Assembly (NCBI GenBank): GCA_009841255.1
Contig: VXMD01000032.1
Span: forward strand, 62,001 to 126,000
Direction: 5' to 3'
DNA: 64,000 nt
Origin: Candidatus Poribacteria bacterium
GTDB lineage: Bacteria > Poribacteria > WGA-4E > WGA-3G
The notes beneath the pieces are model-generated. The model worked only from the letters and a program-made list of their open reading frames with translations, was not told where the DNA came from and did no database searches. Shown here one piece after another: positions 25,931 to 37,900 of the stretch (positions within the stretch are counted from its first letter, which is position 1; the number at the start of each line of letters is the position of its first letter). Position numbers and translations under genes: made by a program.

Positions 25931-27466
25931 ATGTCCGAATCCATCCATCGCGACTTGTTTTGTTCATTCTGTCAACAGGATAGTACACAAGTTCGCCGAC
26001 TCCTTCAGGGCAGAGCCGCAAATATTTGTGTTGAATGCATTGTCCGGTTGTCAGCGTCCACTATAGAGAGTGCCGCCTGTGCCTTTTGTAGACGCGATAA
26101 CACGCAAGTCGAACGACTTTTTAACGGACTTGACGCACATATCTGTGAAAAGTGTTTAAAAGACTGTACTGTTGTTTGTAACGACATTCTCACTCGTGAA
26201 CCCGATGGTAGCCTTGGCTTTTCTATGGAGGATTTTAAAAGCAGTGGTTCGAGCGAAGAGGAAGAGCCTGTTGGTATTCGCCAGCGTAGATCTTCACGGA
26301 CACGCGAAAGTAGTGCCCATGAACACACGAAAACTGATCCCGCGAATACAAAACATCCACAAACAGAAAATGAACAAGACGCACTTGGCGTCCCGCCTTC
26401 CCCCGAAGAAATTAAAACAAAACTTGATGAATATGTAATCGGTCAGGAAGATGCGAAAAAGACGCTATCTGTCGCTGTTTACACGCATTACAAACGCTTA
26501 CATCACGGCAACACAACGAACGAAGTTGAATTAGACAAAAGCAATATTTTACTTATTGGTCCAACAGGCATAGGGAAAACGCTCCTCGCGCAGACGCTTG
26601 CTAAAGTGTTAGATGTGCCATTTGCCATTACCGATGCAACAACGTTGACGGAAGCTGGATATGTGGGTGAAGATGTCGAAAATATCATCTTGAAGTTGGT
26701 TCAAGCCGCAGACGGTGATGTCGCGCGTGCAGAAACAGGCATCATCTATATTGATGAAATTGATAAGATTACACGGAAATCTGAAAACCCGTCAATTACC
26801 CGTGATGTTTCCGGCGAAGGTGTCCAGCAGGCATTGCTTAAGATCCTTGAAGGAACAACGGCAAATGTCCCACCGCGCGGCGGCAGAAAACATCCCCATC
26901 AAGAGATGATTGAGGTGAATACCCAAAAAGTGCTGTTCATTTGTGGCGGAACCTTTATTGGGTTAGAAAAGGCGATTAAAGATAGGCTTGGAAAGCAGAG
27001 TATTGGTTTCGGTTCACCTCTTCAACCCAAAAGCGAAACAAAGATTCATGAAATTCTGGCACAGGTAACACCGAAAGATCTTATTAGATATGGTTTTATA
27101 CCGGAGTTGATAGGGCGACTCCCGGTTGTCACAACCCTTCATGAGTTGGATGCACCAGCCCTCGTTCGCATTCTCACTGAACCTAAAAACGCTTTGGTAA
27201 AACAATATCAGCATCTTTTGGCTTATGAAGATGTGGAATTTCATGTGACGGATGAAGCGTTAACAGCCATTGCAGATGAGGTGATTGAACGTGAAACCGG
27301 GGCACGGGGATTAAGGGCTGTTTTTGAAAGAATTATGCTTGATACACTTTATCGTCTTCCATCGCTTGACGATGTTGAGGCGTGCCATGTTACCAAAGAC
27401 ACCGTGCGCAAGAATGAACCTCCACAACTCGTTTACAGGAAATCCGAAGCACTTAAAACTGCTTAA
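25931..27466 (+). CDS. clpX: ClpX ATPase with two zinc-binding domains
   Basis: 511 residues, against about 420 usually. The N-terminus has two copies of the C4 zinc-binding domain: Cys 11, 14, 33, 36 and again Cys 50, 53, 72, 75, with the same 39-residue repeat distance (CSFC...ICVEC and CAFC...ICEKC). A variable acidic linker (EEEEPVG, about 110-155) follows, then the AAA+ module: GPTGIGKT (about 208), [15 protein letters not shown], and KQSIGFG, the ClpP-docking loop near 357. It unfolds and feeds substrates to ClpP. Start ATG follows CGAAAGGAAGAATTAAAAT, the recurrent start context. Order clpP-clpX-lon is conserved. Confidence 0.95.
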   Translation: MSESIHRDLFCSFCQQDSTQVRRLLQGRAANICVECIVRLSASTIESAACAFCRRDNTQVERLFNGLDAHICEKCLKDCTVVCNDILTREPDGSLGFSMEDFKSSGSSEEEEPVGIRQRRSSRTRESSAHEHTKTDPANTKHPQTENEQDALGVPPSPEEIKTKLDEYVIGQEDAKKTLSVAVYTHYKRLHHGNTTNEVELDKSNILLIGPTGIGKTLLAQTLAKVLDVPFAITDATTLTEAGYVGEDVENIILKLVQAADGDVARAETGIIYIDEIDKITRKSENPSITRDVSGEGVQQALLKILEGTTANVPPRGGRKHPHQEMIEVNTQKVLFICGGTFIGLEKAIKDRLGKQSIGFGSPLQPKSETKIHEILAQVTPKDLIRYGFIPELIGRLPVVTTLHELDAPALVRILTEPKNALVKQYQHLLAYEDVEFHVTDEALTAIADEVIERETGARGLRAVFERIMLDTLYRLPSLDDVEACHVTKDTVRKNEPPQLVYRKSEALKTA

Positions 27467-27480
27467 TAAAGGAAAAAGAT

Positions 27481-29931
27481 ATGAATTCGACAGCAACGAA
27501 AGAATACGAAACGGTAAGTTTACCCGTTATCTATTTGCCCCCGGATTTCGATGCGATTTTGATTTTTCCGAGGACGAAATCTCTTTTAAATGTCGCCCGC
27601 CACATGGGAGTCCAAGCCACCCATGCCGCACTTCGTGCAAATAGGCGGATACTCCTCCTCTATCAAAGAGTAGAGTTGGAAGAAGGCGAGGAGGTCAATC
27701 CTGAACATCTCCATGTCGTTGGTGCTGTCGCAAATATCATCGAGTCTTACGAACCCGGCGACGGCACCATCCGTATCGCTATTGCCTCAGAGCATCGCGC
27801 AATAGTTCTTCGTTTCACAGAAACTGATGACTTTTTAAGCGCAGACGTGCAAATCGTCCATGAGGAGATAGGGTTGATGGGCACTTCCGAGTCTCTCATG
27901 AAGGAAGCCCGAAAACTTTTCAATGAATACGCAAAGACGCGGCAACAGGAACAGGGCAGGAGCTCACAGTCCCAACAAGGTCCGACCTCTGATGAGGTCA
28001 AACGTTCCATTAAGGAGCAAGAAGAACCCGGGCATCTCGCAGATACGATTGCTGGCGTTCTCACTCTCGCTCCATCGGAACGTCAAGCGGTCATAGACGA
28101 ACTTAATCCCATTAAGCGTTTACAACTCATCATCCAGTTTTTGAACCAGGCGCTGGAACGGAATGAACTCCGTGATGACATTCATAATCAGGTTCGCGAA
28201 TCCGTTCAGAAGACGCATCGTGAATTCTACCTTCAGGAACAGATGAAGGTTATCCAGAAGGAGTTGGGTAGGGATGATATTGCCGAAGTTGATGAACTGC
28301 GCGAACAGGTGAAGAACGCTGGGATGTCTGAAGAAGCCGAAGAAAAGGCACTTAAAGAACTCGATCGGCTTGCCCAAATACCACCGCAGTCTGCTGAATC
28401 GGGTGTTATTCGCACCTATGTTGATTGGATACTTGCGCTGCCGTGGAAAGAGCAAACTGAGCATCAACTTGAACTCTCCGAAGCGCAGCGAATACTTGAC
28501 GAGGACCATTACGGGTTAGAGAAACCGAAAGAAAACGTGTTGGAATATCTTGCTGTTTTACAACTTGTTAAACACCTGAAAGGTCCTATTATTTGTCTGG
28601 TGGGTCCGCCTGGGGTTGGAAAAACCTCACTCGGCAAATCGATTGCCCGCGCCACAGGTAGAAAGTTCGTCAGAATGTCCCTTGGTGGGGTTCGAGACGA
28701 AGCAGAAATTCGGGGTCACAGACGCACCTATATCGGTGCCATCCCTGGACGTATTATTCAAGGACTTCGCGATGTCAAGTCGAAAAATCCACTGTTCTTG
28801 CTTGATGAGATTGATAAACTGAGTTCTGATTTCCGAGGCGATCCTGCGTCTGCTCTCCTTGAAGTGCTTGATCCAGAACAGAACTCTACTTTCCGAGATC
28901 ATTACATGGATATCGCATTCGACCTCTCGGATGTTATGTTTATCACAACTGCTAACACCCGTGTTACGATACCGCCTGCGCTCCAAGACCGGATGGAAAT
29001 CATTGAGTTGCCAGGTTATACGGATTTTGAGAAGCATAACATTGCTACTTTTACACCGAATGGGCTTATCCCCAAGCAACTCGAACGCCATGGACTTTCA
29101 GATGACAATGTCGTTTTCACAGATGAAGCCATCTTTGAGATGATTCACAAGTACACACGTGAAGCTGGGGTGCGAAACCTTGAACGTACATTCACTACGA
29201 TCATGCGAAAAGTTGCGAGAGAGATCGTCACTGAAGAAACTCCAGATCTCAAAGTTGAAGTGACGCCTGCGAATTTGAGCGAGTATCTTGGACCCGCGAA
29301 GTGGACGCGTACGAAAGCCGAAGAACGCGATGAAGTCGGTGTTTCTACAGGTATGGTATGGACGCAAATTGGCGGTGATATTGTTTCTGTTGAAGCAACG
29401 ACGATGCAAGGGGAAGGCAAGCTGAATATGACGGGGCAACTTCAGGAAGTGATGCGTGAATCTGTCCAGACTGCCGTCGCTTATATCCGCTCCCGCGCAG
29501 AATCTTTCGGACTCTCCGACAATCGGTTTGAACAACAGGATATCCATATTCATATTCCCGAAGGCGCAGTGCCGAAAGATGGTCCCTCTGCTGGAATTAC
29601 CGTCGCCACGGCGATTCTCTCTGCGCTAACTGGGAAGTCCGTTCGCAAAGATGTTGCTATGACCGGGGAAATTACCCTCCGCGGGAGAGTACTGCCGATT
29701 GGTGGCTTGAAAGAAAAGGCACTCGCTGCCTATCGGAATGGTATCTTCGACATTATTATTCCTGAGGAGAACGAGAAAGATGAGGCTGACATCCCGACCG
29801 AAATTCGGGAAGGGATTCGTTTTCACAAAGTCAACGATATGATACAGGTCTTGGAACAGGCACTCACAGATCCTATTGTAGAATCCGAAGTTCCTGTAGA
29901 AGTGCCGGTCGCCTCTCAACCACCAGTGTAG
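27481..29931 (+). CDS. lon: ATP-dependent Lon protease
   Basis: 816 residues, typical for Lon A. N-terminal substrate domain ([21 protein letters not shown]...), AAA+ module with GPPGVGKTS (about 375-383), and the protease domain with PKDGPSAGI holding catalytic Ser 703 and [10 protein letters not shown] holding Lys 746 (43 residues apart, as expected). It degrades misfolded and short-lived regulatory proteins in the cytoplasm. The start is 14 bases after clpX, with AAGGAAAAAGAT ahead, so it is in the same operon. The C-terminal tail ([11 protein letters not shown]) is slightly long. Confidence 0.97.
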   Translation: MNSTATKEYETVSLPVIYLPPDFDAILIFPRTKSLLNVARHMGVQATHAALRANRRILLLYQRVELEEGEEVNPEHLHVVGAVANIIESYEPGDGTIRIAIASEHRAIVLRFTETDDFLSADVQIVHEEIGLMGTSESLMKEARKLFNEYAKTRQQEQGRSSQSQQGPTSDEVKRSIKEQEEPGHLADTIAGVLTLAPSERQAVIDELNPIKRLQLIIQFLNQALERNELRDDIHNQVRESVQKTHREFYLQEQMKVIQKELGRDDIAEVDELREQVKNAGMSEEAEEKALKELDRLAQIPPQSAESGVIRTYVDWILALPWKEQTEHQLELSEAQRILDEDHYGLEKPKENVLEYLAVLQLVKHLKGPIICLVGPPGVGKTSLGKSIARATGRKFVRMSLGGVRDEAEIRGHRRTYIGAIPGRIIQGLRDVKSKNPLFLLDEIDKLSSDFRGDPASALLEVLDPEQNSTFRDHYMDIAFDLSDVMFITTANTRVTIPPALQDRMEIIELPGYTDFEKHNIATFTPNGLIPKQLERHGLSDDNVVFTDEAIFEMIHKYTREAGVRNLERTFTTIMRKVAREIVTEETPDLKVEVTPANLSEYLGPAKWTRTKAEERDEVGVSTGMVWTQIGGDIVSVEATTMQGEGKLNMTGQLQEVMRESVQTAVAYIRSRAESFGLSDNRFEQQDIHIHIPEGAVPKDGPSAGITVATAILSALTGKSVRKDVAMTGEITLRGRVLPIGGLKEKALAAYRNGIFDIIIPEENEKDEADIPTEIREGIRFHKVNDMIQVLEQALTDPIVESEVPVEVPVASQPPV

Positions 29932-30026
29932 TTTCAGTCTTACTATCTGTTTCAGCTTGAGGATAAGATTTCTTTAAGGCAGCCATTGGGCGTGCAATAT
30001 CCATAGAAAAGACTTAAAACATGATG

Positions 30027-30050
30027 GCAGCCTGCAACAACGGCGCAGGC
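30027..30050 (+). repeat. GCAG-headed hairpin (second type)
   Basis: GCCTGC / GCAGGC, 6 bp, with loop AACAACGGC, preceded by GCAG. It lies between lon and the S4 gene. The same stem and loop recur on the minus strand at 40635-40658 and, nearly, at 57149-57172. Confidence 0.65.
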
Positions 30051-30115
30051 GACTCTTAAGCGAAAACCGTTATTAAACCAATTGCTTGATTTAACGCTTG
30101 CGAATCGTTAAAAAA

Positions 30116-30421
30116 ATGCGATTAGATAAATTCCTGCAGATCAGTCGTCTCGTGAAACGGAGAACAATAGCCAATACGCTCTGTAGCAGAGGTGCTGTCA
30201 GCGTCAATGGGCACGTCGCGAAAGCTGGAAAAACGCTCGCCGTTGGTGATGTAATCCGTTTACCCCATCCAGAACCATCAACTCGCGCCTCAATAGATGT
30301 GGGGAACGAGTTAATGGTTATAGGTGATGAGGAGGCTCCTGATCCTGAATATGAAGTGCTTGAATTGCCGTCTGGGAACGTCTCGCGTGCCCGTGCCGCA
30401 ACACTCTATCGTCAATTATAG
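30116..30421 (+). CDS. S4-domain RNA-binding protein (RqcP/YabO or Hsp15-like)
   Basis: About 101 residues. MRLDKFLQISRLVKRRTIANTLCSRGAVSVNG and AKAGKTLAVGDVIRL are the S4 domain signature, a fold that binds structured RNA. Bacterial relatives of this size include RqcP (YabO) of ribosome-associated quality control and Hsp15; which it is cannot be told. ATG at 30116 is preferred over TTG at 30098, which gives six odd extra residues. It follows lon by 184 bases, with a hairpin repeat between. Proximity to clpP, clpX and lon fits protein quality control, but this is inference. Confidence 0.85.
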   Translation: MRLDKFLQISRLVKRRTIANTLCSRGAVSVNGHVAKAGKTLAVGDVIRLPHPEPSTRASIDVGNELMVIGDEEAPDPEYEVLELPSGNVSRARAATLYRQL

Positions 30422-30483
30422 GTTTTTAATTTTACCTTGCGGAGAAATAACATGGGTTCACGATGGAAGTGCCTTTCTTAAAT

Positions 30484-30588
30484 CCGCCTTCCATTACAGG
30501 CTACGGGTTGGATTTAATTAAAAACATACAGATGCTTATTCAGTTGCAACCTCACCGAACACCTGCGCGTAATGTAATGGAGAGCAGG
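30484..30588. repeat. Head-to-head hairpin pair (REPIN-like) before pdxA
   Basis: Minus strand: GTAG + GCCT / AGGC with loop GTAATGGA at 30486-30504. Plus strand: loop GTAATGTAATGGA at 30569-30581 inside CCTGC / GCAGG (30562-30588). Orientation again minus then plus. It occupies most of the gap between the S4 gene and pdxA. Confidence 0.6.
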
Positions 30589-30613
30589 GCGAAAACCTAA
30601 TAATTAAAAATAT

Positions 30614-31777
30614 ATGAATAGACCGAGGGTTGGACTCACAATGGGGGATGCGGCTGGCATCGGTCCCGAAATCATTGTCAAAGCACTCACCCACGGAAGT
30701 GTATATTCGTTATGCCAGCCGATTGTTATTGGCAGTCCTGCTATTCTTCAGGACGCGTGTTTCCACTTCACAGCTTCCAACAGCTCACCACTGAAACTCA
30801 ATATCATCAAAACTCCCATGCAGGCACTCGCAAGACACGGAACAATCGATGTACTTGATGTGTCTTCAATATCCCCGCAGGATATTTCCGTCGGTACTAT
30901 AGATGCCCGTGCAGGTGCCGCTGCCGTGAAAGCGATTGAAACAGGGACACATCTTACAATGCATGGCGAACTGGATGCCATCACAACTGCCCCGATCTGC
31001 AAAGCCGCTGTCCATCGCGCAGGGATTTCTTATCCGGGACATACGGAAATGCTTGCCGCTCTTACGAGCACTCCGCACGTGGTAATGATGCTCTGTACAC
31101 CTGATATTGGGTATCAGTCATCGGTTACCAGTCATCAGTTAAAGAGAGGTTCGTTAAAGGAAAACCTCTTAACTGAAAACCTTAACCATCGACTCGACTC
31201 CGATACAAGACAGCAAAGCACGAGTCGATGGTTAAAACCAACAACCGACAACCAATTCACTCCAGCGGTTTCCTTCGTCACGAATCACGTCGCGTTAGCT
31301 GATGTGCCGAAATATCTCTCTGTTGAAAGAATTGTTGAGGTTATCCGTATCACTCAAGAGGCACTCATCCGTTGTGGCATCTCCGAACCGCGGCTTGTCG
31401 TCGCGGGGTTAAACCCTCACGCGGGTGAAGACGGAGCGTTCGGCAAAGAGGAGGAGACCCTTATCCGTCCAGCCATTGCGCAGGCACAAGCACACTTGGG
31501 TACGATTGATGGGCCGCTTCCTGCCGATGCGCTCTTTGTCAAGGCAAGTCAAGGCGAATGGGATGCTGTTATCGTTATGTATCACGATCAGGGCAATATT
31601 CCGATAAAACTTCTTGGATTTGGTGAACTTGTGAATGTCACCTTAGGGTTACCGATAGTTCGAACGAGTGTGGACCACGGTACGGCGTTTGACATAGCTG
31701 GCAAAGGTATCGCCAACGAAATGAGTTTAGTGGCGGCACTCAGTTGTGCGACGCGACTTGCGCGGAATCGCAATTAA
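30614..31777 (+). CDS. pdxA: 4-hydroxythreonine-4-phosphate dehydrogenase with an in-frame repeat insertion
   Basis: 387 residues against about 330 in the family. Enzyme marks: TMGDAAGIGPEI at the start, PGHTEML with a metal-ligand His, NPHAGEDGAFG, and VMYHDQGNIPIKLLGF. It oxidises 4-phosphohydroxy-L-threonine in pyridoxal-phosphate synthesis. Between VVMMLCTPDI and PAVSFVTNHVAL lie about 48 residues (roughly 166-213: YQSSVTSHQLK...TTDNQ) with no counterpart in the family; the DNA there, 31110-31253, is 144 bases, a multiple of three, and matches the intergenic repeat family. Removing it leaves 339 residues. The insertion may be a tolerated loop or may damage the enzyme. Start follows AACCTAATAATTAAAAATAT. 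Confidence 0.9.
   Translation: MNRPRVGLTMGDAAGIGPEIIVKALTHGSVYSLCQPIVIGSPAILQDACFHFTASNSSPLKLNIIKTPMQALARHGTIDVLDVSSISPQDISVGTIDARAGAAAVKAIETGTHLTMHGELDAITTAPICKAAVHRAGISYPGHTEMLAALTSTPHVVMMLCTPDIGYQSSVTSHQLKRGSLKENLLTENLNHRLDSDTRQQSTSRWLKPTTDNQFTPAVSFVTNHVALADVPKYLSVERIVEVIRITQEALIRCGISEPRLVVAGLNPHAGEDGAFGKEEETLIRPAIAQAQAHLGTIDGPLPADALFVKASQGEWDAVIVMYHDQGNIPIKLLGFGELVNVTLGLPIVRTSVDHGTAFDIAGKGIANEMSLVAALSCATRLARNRN
31110..31253. repeat. TTATCAG-type repeat inside pdxA
   Basis: It opens GGTATCAGTCATCGGTTACC and closes ACCAACAACCGACAACC, so the ends are inverted repeats of each other in diverged form. An inner perfect 15-bp inverted repeat, TTAACCATCGACTCG (31182-31196) and CGAGTCGATGGTTAA (31221-31235), is shared with 61168-61222, where the stem is changed in a compensating way. 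144 bases, read without stop in the pdxA frame. Confidence 0.8.
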
Positions 31778-31903
31778 CCATCGGCAATATGAGGGAGGGC
31801 AAAATATTTTTAAAGTTTTTACGAAAAACTAACAACTAAAAAAGATGATTGATGGAGATTTTCTGGGCAAGTTGCCCAAGTCAGCTGCAGCCACACCGAA
31901 AAC

Positions 31904-31928
31904 CTGCCTGAAACGAAGTGGAAGGCAG
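31904..31928 (+). repeat. GTAG-family hairpin before the C25 protease
   Basis: CTGCCT / AGGCAG, a perfect 6-bp stem, with the 13-base loop GAAACGAAGTGGA. It lies in the leader, 25 bases before the ATG at 31953. A further hairpin GGGCAAGTTGCCC precedes it at 31865. Confidence 0.7.
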
Positions 31929-31952
31929 CGCAAAAACCGAATAATTAGAAAA

Positions 31953-34900
31953 ATGAGAAAGATTCGATTTTTTTTAGCCATATTCTTTACATTCTACACT
32001 GTTCCAACATTGGTTTCCGTAGCGCAGATCCCACCAACATTGGGGCAATCCGCAGAAAATATCCAAGCAAAAACCCCAAGCAAAAACCCTCTACAGATTC
32101 TGGCAATCACGTCGGACGCACTTACAGCCCGCTTCACTCTACCCGAAATCCAAGTAAGGAATAGTAATCAGCAAGAGGGGGTAGGGTCCCCAGAAGACCT
32201 CTTTACTGATAGCCAACACACTGAAATCTATTTTGCGGGTGCGGATTGGACGCTTGACGTGGGGAAACCCCGCTTACCTATCTACACACAACGCATCGGT
32301 ATTCCTGTCGTAGGAACACCGATTGTCACCGTCATTCAGGCGCGTCCAGAGATAAGAAACGTTGAAAATATTCGTATTACGCCAGACGATCCAATTTTCC
32401 CCTCTCCGACGACAAACGCCCGCCCTAATACTTCGCCGGCTCAAGGCTTTTACCCGACCCAGCTTGTAGAGGCTATCCCTGTAGGTTTTGTACGCGAGCA
32501 GCGCATCGCGAGTTTGCAAATCAACCCGATACAATATAACCCAGCAACAAAACAGTTGAGAATTTTCCAATCTGTGACGTTCCGGATTGATTTTCCGTCT
32601 TTTTCAGGAACGGGTGGGACCCCTCGTATAGGCACTTCTCCTGGTGGAACTGTCTCTGCAGCACCCTCCATTTTTTCGAGGAACTCTCCGGCTTTTGAGA
32701 GCCTATTCCAAGGCACACTGCGAAACTACGAGCAAGCAAAATTGTGGCGTAGTCAGCGGCAGATGTCTTATGGAAATCACACCCCTGGAGCCCCTACCCT
32801 CACAGCGAGTACGCACCGATTTAAAATTCCTATTACCAGAACGGATCTCTATCGCATTACCTATAATAACATTAAAACCGCTGGCATCGAACCAGAGGAT
32901 ATTGATCTTGACACCGTTCGATTGGAAAATAGTGGACAAAAACAGGGAATCTATATTTTTGATGAGAATGGGAACAACACACTTGACTCAGGCGAACGGA
33001 TGGTCTTTTATGGGCGGGCGTTGGCTGACAACAAATTCACCGACGAAAACGTTTATTGGCTCCACTTTACTTTACAAGGAGAGCCAAATGCGGGCGTTAA
33101 GGGATCGCGCGTTGAGGAACGAGATGTCACACCACAGACCCCAAACTTGATAGCACCCACCGCTTTTTTAGCACGCGCTCGCTTTGAAGAGAATGTACAT
33201 CACGATGTCTTAGCTGGCACTGCGATTAAATCTGAACTTGCCGATCACTATTTCTGGGTTGCCTTCCGTGGTGGGCATGTTGACACAAGTCGAAAGGATA
33301 TCTTTATAGAGGTCCCTAAGGCTGTCCCGCGGCTTGCGATTGATCGTTTAGCAACCTTGCGTCTCAAACTGCAAGGGGCTTCCCGTCGAGGAAACGCACT
33401 TCATCGAGCACGCATCTCTTTTAACGGACTGCCACTCGGTAGGGTTGAGGAATGGAAACGTCAAGTTTCTCAGATCGCGACCCGTAGTATTCCATGGGCT
33501 CGGGTGCATAACAACCAAGTGAACGTTATGCGTATTGAGGCATTGGATAAGAATCACACGCCTGCTGGTTCCTACGACTTCTATCTTGATTGGTATGAAT
33601 TTGATTATTGGCGGGGCTTTCAGGCAGAGGCGAATCGTCTTGAGTTCAATACCAATACGGAACCGCGCAACCGCGGGAAAGTCCACTACAACGTCCGAAA
33701 CATCTTTCAGGATACAATTGATGTGTATCAAATTGATGAGACTGGTATTACTAGTAAACTCACCGGTGGTAAGATCAGCCGCGCTGGTACCAATCATGAT
33801 ATTCTCTTTGAGGATACCGTCAATCAATATCAGCGTTATTTCGTCATTAGCCGTTCTGGCTATCGAAGTATCAACGCACTTGTCCCAACACCGCCGACGC
33901 CTTTACGCAACCCATCCAACCAAGCAGACTATGTTGCCATTACGCATCCGAACTTCGCCGAAAACATTCAACCGCTTATCGAATTTCGGCGTTCACAGGG
34001 TTTGACGACCATGGTCGTTGATATTGGCGACATCTACGACGAATTCAGCGATGGCATCTTTAACCCCTTTGCGATCCGACGGTTCCTCCGATATGCTTAT
34101 AACAGTTGGCAACAGCCTGCGCCCACTTATGTCGTCCTTGTCGGAGATGCACACTATGATTACAAAAACACTACCGTTGAGCGTTATCGCCGTGATCCCA
34201 ATTTTCGTGGTACTTATAACCTCTATCCGATTTTTGTACCTACGTACCATGGATGGGCACCCGCAAGTGGGGAGACCGCCATGGACCAGCGATTTGTTAA
34301 CATCAGCGGTGAGGACGCCCTCCCGGACATGCTGATTGGAAGACTCTCTGTTCAGACCCCTGAAGAACTCACAACTATGGTTGAAAAGATTATCAATTAT
34401 GAGAAAGAACTTAAAACGGGACTGTGGCAAGGGACATTGATTCAGGTGGCAGACGATAATACAGATAATCCATCCGATGGCATCTTTGAGGCATCACGTA
34501 ATGAATTGATACAGGAAATTATACCCGTCGGGTATGACACTCGCCAAATCTATCTCCGAAAGATTAGAAGTCCGGAGCGCACGCGCGCCGAGATTCGTGC
34601 CGCTATCAATAGAGGCGCGCTTGCTATTGAATATACCGGCCACGGTGGAATACAGACGTGGGCAGATGAGGCGATTTTCCACGGTGAGGATGTTGTCCGC
34701 TTGCGGAACCGGTACCTTCCCTTTGTTATTACAACAACCTGTCTTAATGGACAGTTTGACAAACCGCAACAAGTTGGGAACTTCTGCCTCAGCGAGCAGT
34801 TCCTGTTGGGAAAATATGGTGCGATTGCATCACTCTCGGCGACACGATTAACTTACGGTACAGCAAATGCCGAGTTCGACAAAGACCTCTTTGAATCCCT

Positions 34901-37900
34901 TTTCGGCGTCGGTCGCGAACCTAAACTTATTATTAACGGTGATGGTAAACTTCCATCAACCATAGGACATATCGTTGCCGATGCTAAGATTAGTTTCATC
35001 AGTCGCATTCGGAATACGCAGTGGATCCCCGGCACGGAGCAATATACACTCTTCGGAGACCCCGCATCCCACCTTGCTCGTCCCGAACTTGACATAAAAG
35101 TCGAATTGGAACGCATCGCTCTTAATAAGGCACACGAAATTGTTATCAAGGCGAACGAGGTCGGAACAATTGAAGGACTGAAAACTGGGGTTTCAGGCGG
35201 TGAAAATTTTACGATTGCACCCGACTTTAGTACGGAGTCCCTCTCCGCTTTCGCAACCTTCGCAAATCATTTTGACGATAATATTAGGAATGATCTCGTG
35301 CAGCGGACCGGTGGTAGAGTCTGGAAGGGGGAATATGGAACGATTCGTCTTGATATTCCAAACAGCGCACTACCCGGGGGTGGCGTTGCACGGGTCTTCG
35401 CTTATGATGACACCCGTGCTGCTATCGGTGGAACTCGGTTTTGGGTTGACACGCCCGTCGTGCACGATATCCGAGAAACGATTGATATTAAAATCACAGA
35501 TACACTCAACATTAGTGTGCTTGTTGTTGATGATAAAGGACCCGGTGGCATACGCAGCATAAAGGTATTATGGGATGATACGGCTACCTTTAAAGACGAA
35601 ACAATACAGATGGTCCCTACCCGAACCCCCCTTGGAGATGTACCTCTGGGCGGACAATGGTACGAACTCGAAAAAGCCATTCCGTTGCCACAAGGTGGCC
35701 GGCAGGTCCGCTATCGACTTCTCATTACTGACAGCACAGGACACGAACTCGCTATTCCATCAAAAATAGAACGTAACATTGTCAAAGTACCCGAGGGTCC
35801 CAACATTGCAATCGGCACAGACGAAATCAATAGAGCCCCTATTCGATATACATTTGATGAAGCAAAAAACGGCTATCAACTCATCGGAGAAATTGTTAAC
35901 ATTGGTGGACGTCCCGTTCGATCCGATATGGAAGTCGTATTTGCTGAAGGAAATCCAGATAAAGAGGGAGATAGCATAATTGACGAAGATGCCGACATTA
36001 TAGGACGCGTGATTATTAAACCCACTGATTGGGCGGATGGCATACACGCGTTGCAACGTGTAACTGCAACGTTGGATCTCGACAAACCCCTCGCAACAGG
36101 TGTCCATAAGATTTATGTTCTCGCGGATCCCGAGGATCCGGCGATTGAGGACAAAATTTACGGAAATATTCAAGAAGCACGCCAATTCGACAACAAAAGA
36201 CACATCTCTTTTGTCGTTAATGAGTTTAATTATAAACCGCAAGAGGAGTTGACAGCGTTCAGTTTAGATAAGGTATTTGACATCCATTTTCCTGCAAGCG
36301 CGCTCGATGCTGAACCACAGAATAAGGCGGGCATACCGCTGTCTGTTTCTTCACAGTTGCCTACCGATCCGTCCCAACCGGACCTCCAGTTCGCACCCAT
36401 CCCTCGTGTCGCCGCACTCCGACGCGGGCTTATTCGTCAGGGAACAGAGGTTGCACAATATTACGAACCTATTTTCCGCACAGGTGTAAAGACACTCAAG
36501 AAACCTGCCGAGCTTAAACTCCGATTTGACGTGAGTGCTTTGGAAGATACCGTCCGAGAAGAGACATTGCTTCAACCCGACAGCCGTGCGTTTAAAACCG
36601 CATTAGCGGAACTCGCCGATCAGCTGGCAATCTACGCATGGCAAGCAGATCCTTCGGCGTGGCGACGCTTGTCATCGCAGATTAGTTACACCTCTGAAGG
36701 CGACTTTCTACTCGAAAATTATGTCACACCGACACAAATGGAGAATGCAAGCGAACAGGAATTGGAGACTTCTGCCATTAGCATAAACCCGAATCTTACG
36801 CCTGCTGGAACTTGGATACTCCTGTTTTTGGATTCTGAGGAATACGAAGTGTTTCTCAAACGCAAGGGAGAATCACTCATCCAAAAACTTGATAACCCTG
36901 GACAATTGGATAATTCGTTCAGGGAGGAGGGGTTCGGCTTGGAAATACGGATTCCGCGGAAAGAAAGCACACCGCTGGGAGTCAACTACACCTTTGAATT
37001 CGCTGATATCCTCGCTTTCGAAACCGATTATGACACCGGAGGTGATGTCGTTCTCACTCGTACGTGGAATGCCAATCTCGGCAATGGTAACGCAACGGTA
37101 AGTAGTCGACCTGGACCTAAGGGAGAATTTGAGATTGGCGATTGGTTTATCTTCTTTATCGATCCCGTCCGTTACGAACTCCGCGATGCCTCTGCGGAAC
37201 CTGTTCACCATCCAAATGGCGTCAAAGTCCGAGGTAAGGTAAATGAACCCCTTTACCTGAGTCATCTTGGATTGGATATCATCGTCACGGGAAGTTCCGA
37301 GAACTTTAACTTCGGTGATAAGGTGAAATTCAGCAGTGCTCGAACTGGGACCATAACGGCAGAGACCCTGGAACTCACACAGTTTGCACTGATGCGGAGT
37401 ACCGACACCGAGTCCCCTACCTTCAGTATATGGGTGGACGGTATCCAACCGCAGACGGGCAGTGTGATTCCGCCACGTCCGAATATCTCTATTGTGTTAC
37501 AGGATACAAACGGTATTGATACAGAGTTCCTTACAATCGCCAAACAGAAGGATGGTGGTCCTCTTGAACTGATTACTGACTATGAACTCCGCACACAAGG
37601 CGGTTTTCAAACGATACCCATTGATTACCAACCGATTCTCTTTCCGGGTGAGCATATCTTCACCATTACAGCACAGGATTTCAATGGGAACACTATTGGA
37701 GGTGACGAGGGAGTTGTCACTTACAGGTTTTTTGTCACTGAAGCCCCTGATCTCACACCCCCTACTATTGACATTCGGGTGACTGCACTCGGTCCAGGTT
37801 CGACCCGCGAACCGCTTGATGAACCTTTGATAGACGGGACGGTCCTTACAGAACAACCGCGCTTCAAGATTAGCCTTACCGATGATAGCGCACTCGATGA

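Noticed and set aside
31110-31253. An intein or recent gene fusion inside pdxA
   Set aside because: Only 48 residues, no Hint or splicing motifs, and the DNA matches intergenic repeats.
31845-31952. The C25 protease starting at 31845
   Set aside because: That extension runs through a hairpin repeat and start context, and the signal peptide begins at 31953.
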